Shown piece by piece: positions 38,902 through 51,800 of a DNA stretch of 64,000 bases (positions within the stretch are counted from its first letter, which is position 1; each line of letters begins with the position of its first letter). The notes beneath the pieces are model-generated. The model was not told where the DNA came from. It searched no databases and saw only the letters and a list, made by a program, of their open reading frames with translations. The translations under genes were made by a program, and so were the position numbers. This DNA is from Diphasiastrum complanatum (Eukaryota; Streptophyta; Lycopodiopsida; Lycopodiales; Lycopodiaceae), in contig CM055107.1 in the NCBI GenBank assembly GCA_029204225.1, positions 5,452,900 through 5,516,899 of the forward strand, written 5' to 3'.

Positions 38902-39299
38902 TCATCGATGTTTTCGATGGACCATGGAGACCTACTCCTGGGGGCTTTATGACCCTTGAGGGCAACCGTTCAAGAGGGTGTAAAGCCATGTCCAAGAGCT
39001 TTACCCAACATCAAGTTCAGTCGCATTTTTGTACATGTTTCAGTCTTGCTCAGGCATTATGCCCTATCATTCATTGCTCGAATTGCTCAGACAAGGGATT
39101 CACACACTAAGAGGGTTCTAAGTCAAGTGGAAAAAAAATTATGAAGTTTGTTAATCATCTATCACACTTGCAACAATAACTACACATGAACAAGAATACT
39201 ACAAAAGCATTTGCAAAAAAGCACAATCAATCTTGAAGTAACCATCACTTCATTCAACCAACCGAGTAACTGAAAATACGCGTAAAGTAGATCTAGTCT

Positions 39300-40450
39300 A
39301 AATCACTAAGCACCTTAAGATAGCATCCAAGTTGTTTCAGCCCTACTCAATTGGATATTGCTCTCGTTTAATGACTAGTTGGATTTTTCGAATTTTTCTT
39401 TACTAAGACCTTTTTATCTGTAGCATATTCATTTGTGGAAACATAGGCAAGCTTCACCTCCTTTGCATGAATCTTGTCACGAATAAAATGATAAAGGACT
39501 TTTATGTGTTTAGTACGAGCTTGGAATATTGGATTTTTATGCAACTCAAATTAGAATTGCATCTACTTGTAAGTAATCTTTGTAACCAAGTGCACTCAAA
39601 CGCTGCATTCGCCGCTACCTTTTACTCAAATTTAGTTGAAGATAATGCAACTTTATATTGCTTCTTGCTAACCCATGAGATTGTTGCAAAGCCAAGAGCA
39701 AAAACATAACTAGAAACATGTACATCTATTGACGATGACTTTTTAACAGCATAACCACATATCTTATAAGCTTTTGACTTGTCAGCATAACCCACAAAAA
39801 TGCCTTTGGTTTGAACTTTCGTTCGAGTGTCTGATAGTCTAATACTTTTGTTGGTAGTCTTTTTTGCAAAAAAAATTTGTCATTTCGCTGCTGCTACCCA
39901 ATACAAATGGTAAGATGTTTTTAATCTCATTTTGTTTGCATAAGTTGTTGAATTGAATTCATCACCTCTATTTGTCCTAAACATTGTAATTTCTTTTTTC
40001 AACTTGATTCTCAAGTAGCATGTTGAACTCAATGAAAAAATCTATCAACCGTGATTTGACATTCATAAACTAAATCCAAGCCTTTTTAGAGAAAGTATTA
40101 ATGGAAGAAATAAAGTGTACCAAAAGTGAAACTTACCACTTTGGGATGTTTTTGCCCAAATGCTTTGCTCATCTTTTTGAAAAGTGGTTGAACTTTTTGC
40201 TTTAACACAAGCTAGTCAATTTCTTTGGCCTCTAAGTCCTTTAAGGTTCAAAGTTGGTGTGTGATGTGTGGTCAATTTTGTCCAAGCTTAAAATATACTC
40301 TAAATGCATCTTGATGTGAGACATACTTTTGAAATTTGTCAAAATACTTTCGTGAAGGAACGTCATGTTAGTTTACTTTTCGTTCTTGAAAGCATTAAAC
40401 TATGCAAAGAATATCATTTCTTAGGAAGTGGATTCAATGAATTTTGTGAT
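39300..40450 (-). mobile_element. Ty1/copia relic (integrase C-terminal region joined to RNase H)
   Basis: On the minus strand, a phrase TKGIFVGYADKSKAYKI near 39825-39775 is the copia integrase tail. It is followed closely by YVFALGFATISWVSKKQYK and CTWLQRLL near 39700-39580, the RNase H signature. The reverse transcriptase that should lie between them is missing. Upstream sequence to about 40450 holds more decayed integrase. All frames are broken. Confidence 0.68.
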
Positions 40451-41653
40451 TCTTGAGAGTGAAAGTCGACATGAAATGATTTTAAAATGTATAGAAAGTT
40501 TCAAAGCCAAATCGTGGCACATTTTAAAAAAGATGTAAAGAAATTGGAGGAAGTATTTTTTGCTTTCGCAAAAATAAATAGCCATGGGCCACAAATAAAA
40601 AATTCATCCATAAAGTAAAATGTTTGGCCAGTTATTTTATGAATGCAAAGGTCATTAATTTATATGTTCTTTTCTTTTCTTTTTTGTAATCTAGAGGGAA
40701 CTAAATAGTGCAAAACCCATATTAATGGGCCCAAAATGTTACACTCTTAAGCTCATGGAATTTGATAGTCAAAAGGCAAGCACAAATGAGATTGACATGG
40801 TTTTTTAGGGCAAGTCCTAGCACTTAAGCCTAGACTCTCAACCAAGGAATTTGTTTTTCATTAGACATGTTATCTAGTTCTTTTCAAAAAAGTTATTACA
40901 TGTCCATAAAGAGTTTCAATTGTTGGTAAAATTTCGATTAGTTTATTTATACGATATATCAAAAAAGATTTACAGCAATTTTGGGTGAAAGTATAAACAA
41001 ATCACTTGGCCTTTACACAAGGGAATGGTCTTTCTAGTGACCTCATTCAAGTTGAATAAGTATGATAACCATCTTCCTCACCTTCAAATTTGTTGTCTAA
41101 GACAATGCTAGTTTAGATAATTAAAGCCACTACCTCTTAAAAAACCCATAGCTACAAACAAGCCAATTTTTAAGATTGGCTTTTCACTTTTAATATTCTC
41201 CTAAATTTAAGCTCAATAAGAATTTTAACCTTTATATAATGCTATGGAGTTATTTACCCTTTTTTAAGGTAAGCTAAAAAGTTATTAAATTTCTATTCTT
41301 CTAATTTTCTTGTTTGTCCCCATATGCGTGGCAGACTTCCGATCTCAAGAGAGAAAAGGAAGTCTTGCCCAACTCACCACTTTTTAGAGGACAAATTTCT
41401 TATTTTAGGCAAGAAGGTTCTAACTTCTTACATTTTAGTTCTTGCTTTGCCTTTTTAGTTCGTGATTGAAAATAGTAGTCTTATTTTTTCAAGAAGAGAG
41501 AAAAGAGTGAGGAAGATAAAGTAGGAGTAGCTTAGGAGTTTTTTTTTTTTAATTTTCAATTGGTTCATGTGATTTATAAGTGTTAAAGCTTTCTTTTTCT
41601 CTTAGTATTGTGGTTAAACATACGATTATTTTGAGGTGAACATCACCATAGTT
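40451..41653. other. Intergenic DNA, no recognised element
   Basis: AT-rich, multiply stopped in all frames. It may be further decayed retroelement sequence, but nothing is diagnostic. Confidence 0.3.
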
Positions 41654-41793
41654 TTCACTATACCACGACATTTACTCCCTTTGTATACTCCTACAAGTGC
41701 CTTCCATTTATCATCAAACATCTTCCACTATACTATGGCATTTACTCCCTTTGTATTCTCCTGCAAGTGCCTTCCATATATAATCAAAAATCG
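41654..41793 (+). repeat. Imperfect tandem duplication, ~70-bp unit
   Basis: The segment containing CATTTACTCCCTTTGTAT and AAGTGCCTTCCAT at about 41654-41722 is repeated at about 41723-41793 with roughly ten differences. No gene covers it convincingly. Confidence 0.8.
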
Positions 41794-42144
41794 TGGAACA
41801 TGTGGCATTTGTGACAAGGAGCGTAAAGCTCTTTCCTTGAGATTGTTTTTTTGTTTTTGGTCCTCTTGGTTGAATTTATTTTTTGTTTAGTGTTCACTAC
41901 TTTGAAGCTCTATAAACTTGTTCATTTTATTAACTTTATCTTATTGAAAGTAAGTAGAAGCTAATTTTACTTCTTATGATTGGTTTGAGACACAAAATCC
42001 ATGAAAGAACTTTTAATGGGCTCTTGCATTTTATGTGGAAAAAAGTACACTATCTCCCTAGTTATCTACATAATCATAGACTCGTTGAGATTGAATAATG
42101 ACTTTTCAAGTTTGCAAATTACATTGACAAAATCCAAAAAATAT

Positions 42145-42166
42145 CACACACACACATGCGCGCGCG

Positions 42167-42216
<50 letters not shown>
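42145..42216 (+). repeat. (CA)n microsatellite with a GC interruption
   Basis: About 72 bp of CA repeat interrupted by a TGCGCGCGCGCACG stretch at about 42157-42170. It is flanked by ordinary AT-rich DNA. Confidence 0.95.
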
Positions 42217-42219
<3 letters not shown>

Positions 42220-42865
42220 GAAGCATTCTCATTGGTGACTTGCTTGACCAATAGTGATGCACCAATTGTCTAGTGAATCGCCTACCCTCTAAAATTGTCA
42301 TTATATAAAAATCACATGTGACTTAGTCGGGGCCAAAACCACATAATTTTAGGCATGCCATTCGTATTCAAACACAACTACATATTGCCTAGCCAGGACC
42401 TATTGCATGATCAATCGTAACTCACTATTGACTCACATACATATGGCAACCAATTTCAGAGTTGCCACCTAGATTTTGACCTCTTCACATTATGCCACCT
42501 AGTTTTTGTCCACATGCAAGATAGTGACTCCCCTATTGACCTAGTTTCATTTTGATACGTTTACCTTGCCCTATTCAAGCCTATTGCACATTTCATTGTC
42601 ACTCTCACTAACATTTAACCACTAGTTATTTTGATTGGTATGTTCTTTCAAATGCTCTTGAGATAATAAATAAATGATATGTCAATGTACAATCCCAATA
42701 GCTTACTCATGTAGCTCTTCCCTCCAAGTATTGAACACCCCATCTGTTCTCCATGTTCCCGCCATGCCCAACCCAAATGGCAATCCCATGCTTGATGAAA
42801 ACATGTTTTCAATGCGTCATTTTTCATGTAGCAATATTTACCAAAGATGGCACCTCAAGTCATTT

Positions 42866-44650
42866 CGCCTAGTTCGTTAAGGAACTGTTTGAGCCAAATG
42901 ATTCCATTGGCCATCTTTGCTGCTGCAATGTAATCCGCTTCGTAGAATGACTGAGCCACAACGATCTGCTTTTTGCTGAACTAGAGAATTGCTGCTCCTG
43001 ACGCGATGGTGCATCTTCCTGAGACACTTTTGCAGTCGTCCTTGAGAGATGCCCGGCTAGCATCACTGTAGGAAAGCATCTAGAACCCTGCATTACGAGA
43101 ATAACACAATCCAAAATCCTCCGTTGATTGAAGGTATTGCAAAATTCATTTCGCAATCTTCCAATGAGTTGAGCCTGGATTCGTACAGAATTGGCCCATC
43201 TTGAACACGGCATAAGCAATGTCAGGACATGTGTTATCTGCAAGGTACATCAGCGATCCAATCAACTTTTTGTATGGTGTAAGCTCCATCATTTCTTTTT
43301 CTTCTTCAGTCTTCGAACAGTCTTCATTCGTCGGGACTGTTTCTGCAAGCATTGGAGTATTTGCTCCTTTGCAACTTAGCATCCCGAAATCTTCTAGGAT
43401 TTTTTGGGTATATTTGGACTGATGAAGTACGATTTACCTCCCTCATAGTCCCTGTCAGTTTGTAAGCCAAGATAACATCTGGTTTCTCCCAGGTCTGCAA
43501 TCTCGAAATGTTTCGAGATGTCATACTTCACCTCAACAATAAGCTCCTCACTCTTGCAAAATATCAAAGTGTTGTCCACATGTACAGCTACAACGGATCT
43601 ATAATTCCTACATAAACATTGGAATCAGCTATTAGTGGCTTGAATCCCAAGGATTTCAAGGCTTGATCGTTCTTCTGAAACCATTGTCACGCTGATTGCT
43701 TCAGAACATAGATACTCCTGTGCATTCTGCATGCATAAGTAGGAAGTGAATTTGAGATGTAGCCTGGAGGTTGATCCATGTAGACTTCTTCGTCTAGCTC
43801 GCCATGCAAGAACCTTGTCTTCTCGTCCACAATGTGAACCCTGAGATTATAAGCAACTGCATATGCAAACAGTAAATGTAGGGACAAATGTTTCACGACA
43901 GGGGAAAAGGTCTCAGCATAGTCAATACCATATCTCTGAGAAAAACCCTTCGCTACAAGTCTGGCTTTATACTTAGAAATCCATTCGATCCATACTTCAA
44001 CTTGTATACCCACTTGCATTTTACAGTCTTTCACTTATCTAGTAATGGCTGCAATGTCCATGCCTGATTCCTCCTCATGGATTCCATCTCCTCATTCATG
44101 GCTTGGATCCATCTGTCCTTCTCTGGACATTCAATCGCTTTCTCGAATGTTTGTGGTTCTCCACTGAATCCACAAACTCTTCTGATGTAGAAGTTGAGCT
44201 GCCTAGCACAAATCTTGCTGGCACTCTCCGTTCTCTTGTCGATCTTCTAGGAGACCCTTCTGCAACTGCAATGCTCTTGTCTTTATCTACTTTGCTAGGT
44301 CTGGAACCATTTCGGTTTACAGGTATTGTAGCAGTAGGCTAGCTTGCGAATCTTCCTTCGTCTGATTCGTCACTCGAATGAGGTGCGACTCGAACATCTT
44401 CATCTGAGTGTTCGTCTTCTGCTCCCTTTGTCATAGTTGGTAGATCATAGTACTATCTTCCAATGACTTCATAACTGACAGCATCATCGTTGGCCATGAT
44501 TATGCTCTCATCGAATTTGACGTCTCTGACTGTCTTCACTGTGTTTGTCTCTGGCATATAGACTCTGTAGTATGACGAATGATTGTCATATCCTACAAAA
44601 TTTCCTTGTTCTGCTTTCTCATCAAGCCGAACATTTCACGACACACGACA
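42866..44650 (-). mobile_element. Ty1/copia pol fragment (integrase tail to RNase H), degenerate
   Basis: Minus-strand order: an integrase-tail phrase (GNFVGYDNHSSYYRVYMPET) near 44630-44560; reverse transcriptase (KARLVAKGFSQRYGIDYAE, then FLHGELDEEVYMDQPPGY) at 44000-43750; a segment with EIADLGETRCYLGLQTDRD near 43510-43450; then the RT C-terminal region (YKKLIGSLMYLADNTCPDIA) at 43290-43210 and RNase H toward 42870. Several frameshifts and missing pieces occur, including the region around the catalytic box near 43600. No LTRs were found. Confidence 0.82.
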
Positions 44651-45010
44651 CAAAATTGTTCGTGACACAAAATCATTTGTACTCTAAAGGACCAAGAAAA
44701 TCAACCAAGTACCATGAAATACAAATATTTGATCTGATATCGTGACATCAGCAGAAGAGCTTTAGGACGTGGCTAATCCACCACTCTTGTAATCCATGAT
44801 TAGTTATAGGTGTTTAATCTATCTGATCAGGGATGTTACTCGACGCGACACAAAAAAGTTCGCGAAATATTTACATTATGCTTGATGCATAAAACATATA
44901 CAGATAGACGAAAAATATAGAATACATGTCCGCTTGTGAGCGAGACAATTTTGTAAGAGGATCAACAGATCCAAGCAGTCCGCTTGTAAGCGAGACACTA
45001 TTCGTGGGAG
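44640..45010. repeat. Cluster of short direct and hairpin repeats
   Basis: Two direct copies of a CGACACAAAA-GTTCG-GA motif occur near 44645 and 44838. Two copies of CCGCTTGT-AGCGAGACA occur near 44930 and 44982; each contains the self-complementary CGCT...AGCG stem. The block directly follows the copia relic. It could be the end of a small non-autonomous element; no terminal inverted repeats were established. Confidence 0.5.
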
Positions 45011-45370
45011 AACATTATTTCTCTCACGCCAATGCACTGTGTGGGTCTGTCACATAGTGCTCGAAAATTTTATATTTGATGTATGAATTGTAGCCATTGT
45101 TTTGAATAGTCACAAATCATTAGTTTACCGCAATTTGCAAAAAATCAAACTTGTTGAGTTTGAAAATGTCCATGGGCCATTTAAATTGTTTTTCACATGG
45201 TTTTCTTTTTAACTCCAAGCATGCTCCACCTACAAATCTATAAATAAATAACATTTAAAATTTGTTCCAATTTAAAATGTTACATAATTTCAGAGTCACT
45301 CCTTTGTTTACATTCAAAAATGATGTATTCTTAAAGATATTACAAGTATCCAAGGAGCCTCATAATAACT

Positions 45371-47560
45371 GTTAGATTTCATCCTTGAAATCATTTGTAA
45401 TGTGGAACCATTTTATGTGTAGTCTACAGTTTTACTTGCATTATCAAGATAGTGTCAAAGGTACCAAGACTATCTGCAGAAATACATGCATTGTCGACAC
45501 AAAGTTGACAGTTTTAAACTTCGAGTGATTGTCACACAAAATTTGAGTTGACCAAAAGTCGACGTTGTCAAGGATTCCAAACTCGACTAAAAAAATTTGA
45601 ATAGTGAAACCTCATCCGCTACATTTTTGGGGCCAATCCCGGGGCCCGCTATGTGGATAATAGTGCTCTTCGTTAAGGTTGTGCCATCAAAAACTATAAA
45701 TAGATCAATTAGATTATAGTAGTTTAAGTTGTTTTCTTCTTCTCCTCTCTGTTCCGCCACAGGCGTAAACTGATTTGTGAAAAGCTATCGCGATTACAAC
45801 CTGTGTAAGAGCGAAATTTATAGTGGAATAAGATGTGTTATTATCATAACGAAATGAGAGTAGATAGCAAAAGCATAAGCAGCTGTAATTCATCATCTAT
45901 CAACACAAACTACTTTTGTCATTTTTATCTTGTTCTACTATTTCAGTTATTCCTGCTTATTATGATCTAAGTTTCTGATTTGATCTATAACTGGCATAAC
46001 AATCTAATTGTCATTCACTTTTTGCACTTCTGAATGATAGTGTAGTTGTACTTGAATTAGTAGTAAATTGGTTTTGTTATCACATTAACCGTCGCTGCTA
46101 CTATCAACTATTCAATCAGTAATTCAGTACTATTGAATAGTTATTTGACCACTACACAACTTATTTCCAACATAGTATTAGAGCTAGTTATCTACATATT
46201 AGTGCATATTGCCATAGTTAATATCTAGATCAGTTTTTGTCTACAATGGATGCGTGATCTTCAAATTCTATCGAGAAGTTGGATGTCAACAACTACCACT
46301 TATGGAAATTCAAAATGAGGGCGATCCTTGTTATTTTTCAAAAAAAGGACTTAGGAGGTTTGACAACCTATCTTTGAAGGCATGAATCCTTCTGGAGGTT
46401 GATGCAATCTATGGAAATAATCCAATCACCCTTTACGTGAATTATTTTCCATCTATAGAATTCATATGTTGGTTTTGCATGTAAAGTCTCAAAATCGCCT
46501 TTAGGAACCAAATAATAGATAATATTGATTTGTAGTGCACTTACTCAAAATTATTTTAATGTTTTTAGTAAGTCTTATTATCCTCTGGAGTCTACATAAA
46601 AGTCCCATATGAACTATAAACGAAATGTTTCGATCAATTAGTGTGAGACCAAGAGCAAATGATGTAATTTTTTCTATTGTTGGAGTGGTAAATCTAATAT
46701 GCTAACTAGCACTTGCTAAACATTAACCAAATTTGAATTAGGACACCTCCCATGTGCTCAATCTAAGTTGTCATGCATGTGATACAATGCTGAAGTTGGA
46801 AAATAAAATTTGAACACACACACACAAACACAGTGTTTTTGTTGTAATAGATTCAACTCTCTTCGACTAGTAACTATCATTTTAGCTTAAATACTTTATT
46901 CGTGATTGAAAGGATAAGAAGCCTAAAGTTGTGGATGATTGTTGTTGGTCTACTTCAATTAAGACCAAATACCAGATGACAAAAAGATATCAACTGTGTC
47001 TATTGTTTAAAAACAAAGCCTCATCTTGGTGGTGGGATCTGCAATCTTAGCAGACCACATGGATTGAATTTCAAGAGATTTTTCAAAAAATCTTCTGTTG
47101 TGGTTGATGATTCCAACAATCATAAGTTGATCTCATGTCAAGTGGGCAATCAAAATCTGGATAACTATATCCATGATTTCATGGACTAGTTATCTAGATA
47201 TGTACCGTGTATGCCACTCTAGCAAAACTGTAGTTTATCATAGGCTTTGCCTACATGTTATCAAAATGAGTGTCATTGTAATGTGTTATCATCACTCAAG
47301 GATGCAATTTGAATTCCTGAAGTCTAAGATAATACTATGGTCACCTCGAAGAAACAACAATAGTTTACTCCTAAGTTTCAAAAAGCGGGGATTCATAAAC
47401 ACCAACACCAAATACTTTGAAGAATTGGATGTGGTAGCTTAAAAGAAGTCAAAGATACCACCAATCTTGCTAATCTCCTTGCTATAATCCTTGCTTGAGA
47501 TAGCCAAACTAAGAAGCCAACCTTCAAAAAGTGCCAAAAGTAGGAGGAAAACTTATGGAT
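45371..47560 (+). mobile_element. Ty1/copia relic: candidate LTR, primer site and gag
   Basis: A candidate LTR runs from TGTTAG (45371) to CCAACA (about 46173), with a TATA box CTATAAATAG near 45694. It is followed at once by TAGTATTAGAGC, a two-base variant of the tRNA-iMet primer site. A decayed gag follows: KLDVNNYHLWKFKMRAIL near 46275, KTKYQMTKRYQLCLLFKNKA (about 46970) and NYIHDFMD (about 47160). Stops are frequent, and no pol domain was recognised after gag. The LTR start is the least certain border. Confidence 0.6.
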
Positions 47561-47899
47561 GATGTCATCTATCTCTACTGTTGCTCTTTTTTAGTAATCT
47601 GAGAGCCAATCTCATCTCACTCAATCCTAAGAGTTAGTTTGGTCTTCTTGACAAGAAACTATAGAAGTTTGACAGTAGCTAGGGAGGGAAAGCTTAGTTT
47701 TCAAGGGATTAGAATAAGTGCTTCCTACTATTATTCAGGGGTGCGGAATGATGTGATACTTTCAACATGTAACTTATAGCTGGCATATCTGACAGGAAGT
47801 CGCACTTGGCAATAGGAAACTTTCAGCTCCAAAGAGTAGCTTGCTCTTACAGGCTTTTCTACTGCAAAGAGCATATTGATGGAGTAACTATTTTGATTT

Positions 47900-48160
47900 T
47901 GTCTGGAGTAAATATTATCAGAGGATATGCAATGTTCACCATCAGCCCCCATATCTGACAAAAAGTATACAAGGCATCCAGATGTCGCTAAAGTCCTGCA
48001 ACCAAACTATATAATAGAACCACATCATCTGCATAAAGAAGGATAGGGATAACAATGTCTGCTAGAGGACAGCCATCTCCACCTTCTTCCCGAATGATCC
48101 ACTCAAGGTCGTCAATGTATAGAGCAAATAGGGTGGGTGATAAAGGACACCCATACTTAA
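47900..48160 (-). mobile_element. LINE reverse-transcriptase fragment
   Basis: The minus strand reads GCPLSPTLFALYIDDLEWII, then PLADIVIPILLYADDVVLLY and FCQIWGLMVN. It is closely collinear with LINE copy A at 30850-31080 and keeps the YADD box, with one stop after VAGL. It lies about 650 bp downstream of the KLC-related gene's stop codon, on the same strand. Confidence 0.85.
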
Positions 48161-48807
48161 AGCTTGAAATTTTGATGGGAGCATTTAGTTAAAATTTGTC
48201 TGAAGTACTCGGCAACAGATTATGTGCTTTATAGTAAGGAAGGTATCTTTTGTATAAAGACCGAAGGTTTCAATTACAGCACAAGTGGTTCTCAAAGCTT
48301 CAACTTCTGTTAAATGAAGAAACGTGTCAACCAGGTTCACATTGCACAGATAAAAAAGTTCTGCATGCGAAAAAATCAGGACAGTTTTCATAATTACAGG
48401 GGCAACTGTACAAAAGTGTCACAAAGCAAGATAATGAATGAAGAACCTATAAATGTGGAGGGAAATGATGCAAACAATCTGATACAAATATCAACGCCAA
48501 ATCAGGACTAGAGTGCCTGCTGTTTTCACAGACAAGACCTTATCTTACAAGCTTGTGAAGAATTTTGGCATCCCCTTCGAAAGCATTCAGAGGTTGTATC
48601 TGAATGTATGATAGTATCTCTGGTACCCACATTTTGTTCAAAAAACTGCCAATGCTGAAAGCCATCCACCAATCACAATGCTAATCTGCTTTCTAACCAT
48701 GAGTTTAGCTGAAATATCAGAGGCATGCATCAGCACTTCTAGCTGCTAGTTTTATCCAATTTTCATGACACTATTTAAAATTTTTCCTTTTCAGCCTTAC
48801 TGCAATG

Positions 48808-51800
48808 TCATCGCACAACCCGATTTCTTTTCCACAAACGAGGGAAACTAACTTCCTTTTGCAGCTCCTTTAGCTTCACTATCCCATCTTTCACTTCTGG
48901 ATGTTCAGCACCAAAGTGCTCTTCTTTAACCTTCAAGACGCTTTTGGAAAGCTGAATGGCATCATCCAGTCTGCAAGCACCAGAGTTTGCAATCAGGTGA
49001 TATCTAACCAAAGTTTTCCAAGATTGTTAACTTAGCTTCAAACAAATAAAGAGAATCAAATGTGATCGATTGATGTTTAATATATAGATCAATTTCACAT
49101 GATTATGTCCATGAATAAATCAATTTCACATGATTATGTCCATGAATAAATGAATTCACAATATGCTCAAAAATATAAGTATCCACAAAGTCCTATGAAA
49201 TATAAGTGTACGTACCTGTACATTCTATGAAGGCGATGTATCAAAGGAAAGTGCCTCAATACTTTTTGAGAATAGAGCTAATTGAAACTCGTGTAGAGAG
49301 AGAAACTCAAACAAGCAAATCTCACCAACAATTTGACTCAAAATCTCAACTTGATTAATGATCATAAGGAGAAGTACATATAGAGTGTGTGGAAATCCCT
49401 CCTTGCATCCTATTGGACCCCTAATCATAGCCTCTTGCATTCTATTGGACCCCTAATCAGCTTCTTGCATTCTATTGGACCCCTAATCATAGCCTCCTTA
49501 ATTCTATTGGACCTCTAATGACCCTTGTCGCGTGACTGGTGTGCAAGAAAACTGAAGAAAGGAGACGAACCCAAATTACCATATATGACATAATGAAGCT
49601 TTTATTCCTACAAAGCAAGGTTCTGGTATGTACTCCAATTCTGAACCTGTTTAGCCCCTCTAAAACAGAAAGTTGTAACTGTAATGATGAGAAGAACTAT
49701 ATCCAGACCATGCAGCAATTGCCAAAGGTACTACTCTCTCCCCTAGACTCTTCCTTTCACAAACTAATTCCCAATTCAAAGAGCAAAAAGACCCCGCTAT
49801 ATACGTCTATGCAAATTCCTTGTGATGCATATATGTTCAAACTTGTCTTAGGCACAAATGGAGCAACAAGATTTTTCACATGCAGAGACCATCAGAAATT
49901 TAGTCATACTCTGTTCTCTTACCTTTCACAGACTTAACACAAAAGTCGTAGACAAAAGCAGCAGGTATGACCATAATGAGTGGTCAAACAAATTTGAGAG
50001 CTAGTGAGCATATGAGCATGATGAAAGCATAAGCTAGAGCTACATGCTTCACTTGGTCCTGGCTATTTAATCTTCTTGTTGGTTTTCTCAATCCGTCTTC
50101 ATCAATTTTTGTTTGTTGGCCAATGGATTGTAAACAAACGGGAATATATTGTATTCACAATGACGCATGAAAGGTTATAGGTCAAGAGGTCATTTTTTTG
50201 TCCTCTTCCCTGTTCCTGATTTTGGTTCAGGGTATCTCAGGACTGGTTTCTTCAAGAGCTTATGTGCAGCCTGCTTTATAAACAGGTTGAGTTCATTTTA
50301 AGATTTGTTATGGGACAATTGCAAGGCACACATATAATGTTACCAAGGGCAACTGCCACAGTCTACCTACCCCATCTCCACACATTACGATTTTGAGAAT
50401 ACTCTAAATCGAGATGTGGACCAATCCACTCTCAGAAAACCCATGCTTTCTATCATGGGCTGATCTTTCCATGATGCCGAAGGTCTTTCTCTTTTAGGCA
50501 ATTTGACGAATATTGAACCAATCAAGCAAACACACAGTAGCTGTTCGATTTATTTTGAATCAAACTGTAATCTGTTTTCTTCAATATCACTTAAGACTCA
50601 AGAGCATGGATGAATGCTATCTATGCTATACCCAATGGCCAGGCCAGCAAATAGCCTTTAGATTATCTTGCTAAAAACAGCAAAATAATCTTGGAAAATG
50701 TCCAACAGATGAGATTAAAAGGTCCAACAAAAACCACTTTAATATGTAAGAACTTAAAATCATCTGAAACTTTTAAAGACCAGCATTGGAGTTAAAAATC
50801 TGGAGAAGTAAATGCAATGTTAACAATGCACACCTGCCAAGTGCATCATAGGTTCCAGCCAGGTTGCCACAAACATTTAGAGTGTCTGGATGATCAGGCC
50901 CACAAGTCTCTTCCAAAATACTTTTTGCTTCTTCGAAGAGCTCTGCTGCATCTACAATTTCATAGAGTTCGACACAAGCAAGCCCCATTTGATTGAGCAA
51001 TATCCCAAAAAAACTGGTCCTCCTTTTGGTCGCTGACTTCAATAGGATTACAGCATCTTTGAAGGCCAAAAAAGCATCTGCAGGTTTTCCTTGTAAATAG
51101 TGAAGCACTCCCATCTGCGCTTTAATGCCAGCAATTGCACTTTGCTGTCCAGGGGAGCACTGTACCAGGTCTAATGCATTTTGCAGCAAGTGAAGGGCTT
51201 GTTCAGGTTCATTCAGGGCCTCATATATGGACGCTATTTCTGTTAAACCACTAGCAACTTCATCAGTGAAATGGCCAGCATCATGCTTCCTGTAAATCCT
51301 CAAAGCACTTTCGCAATAAATTTTCGCTTCTCGGTGTCTTCCTGTTTTCATATAGAGATCTGCAAGACTTACATACACTGAGGCGACTGATGCATGATCC
51401 CCACCTTTAACTGACTTGAAAACAGTGAGTGCTTTTTGATAAGCAAATACAGCATCTTCAAACCGTTCAAGATTGACATAAACGTCCCCTATAGAGGACT
51501 GAACAAATGCAGCTTCAAGATTCTGGCCATCAGAAATCAAAGCCATGCTTGCTAACACCAAATATTCTAATGCCTTTTCATGATCTGCCTTTCCACTGCA
51601 GATGAGTGCCATGAGTCGTCGATCTGCAGCTTCTTCTACTGAACCTGGGGAACTGCACTCACTATGAATCTTAAGCAAATGCTGGCATACCATTTCCGCC
51701 TCGTGGAACTGCATGGCCTGTTTACAAGAAGCCAAATATCAGGTGCTGACTGAGACAGCCTAGAAGTGCACACAATAAGCTCTAATGCCCTAAAGGAGAA

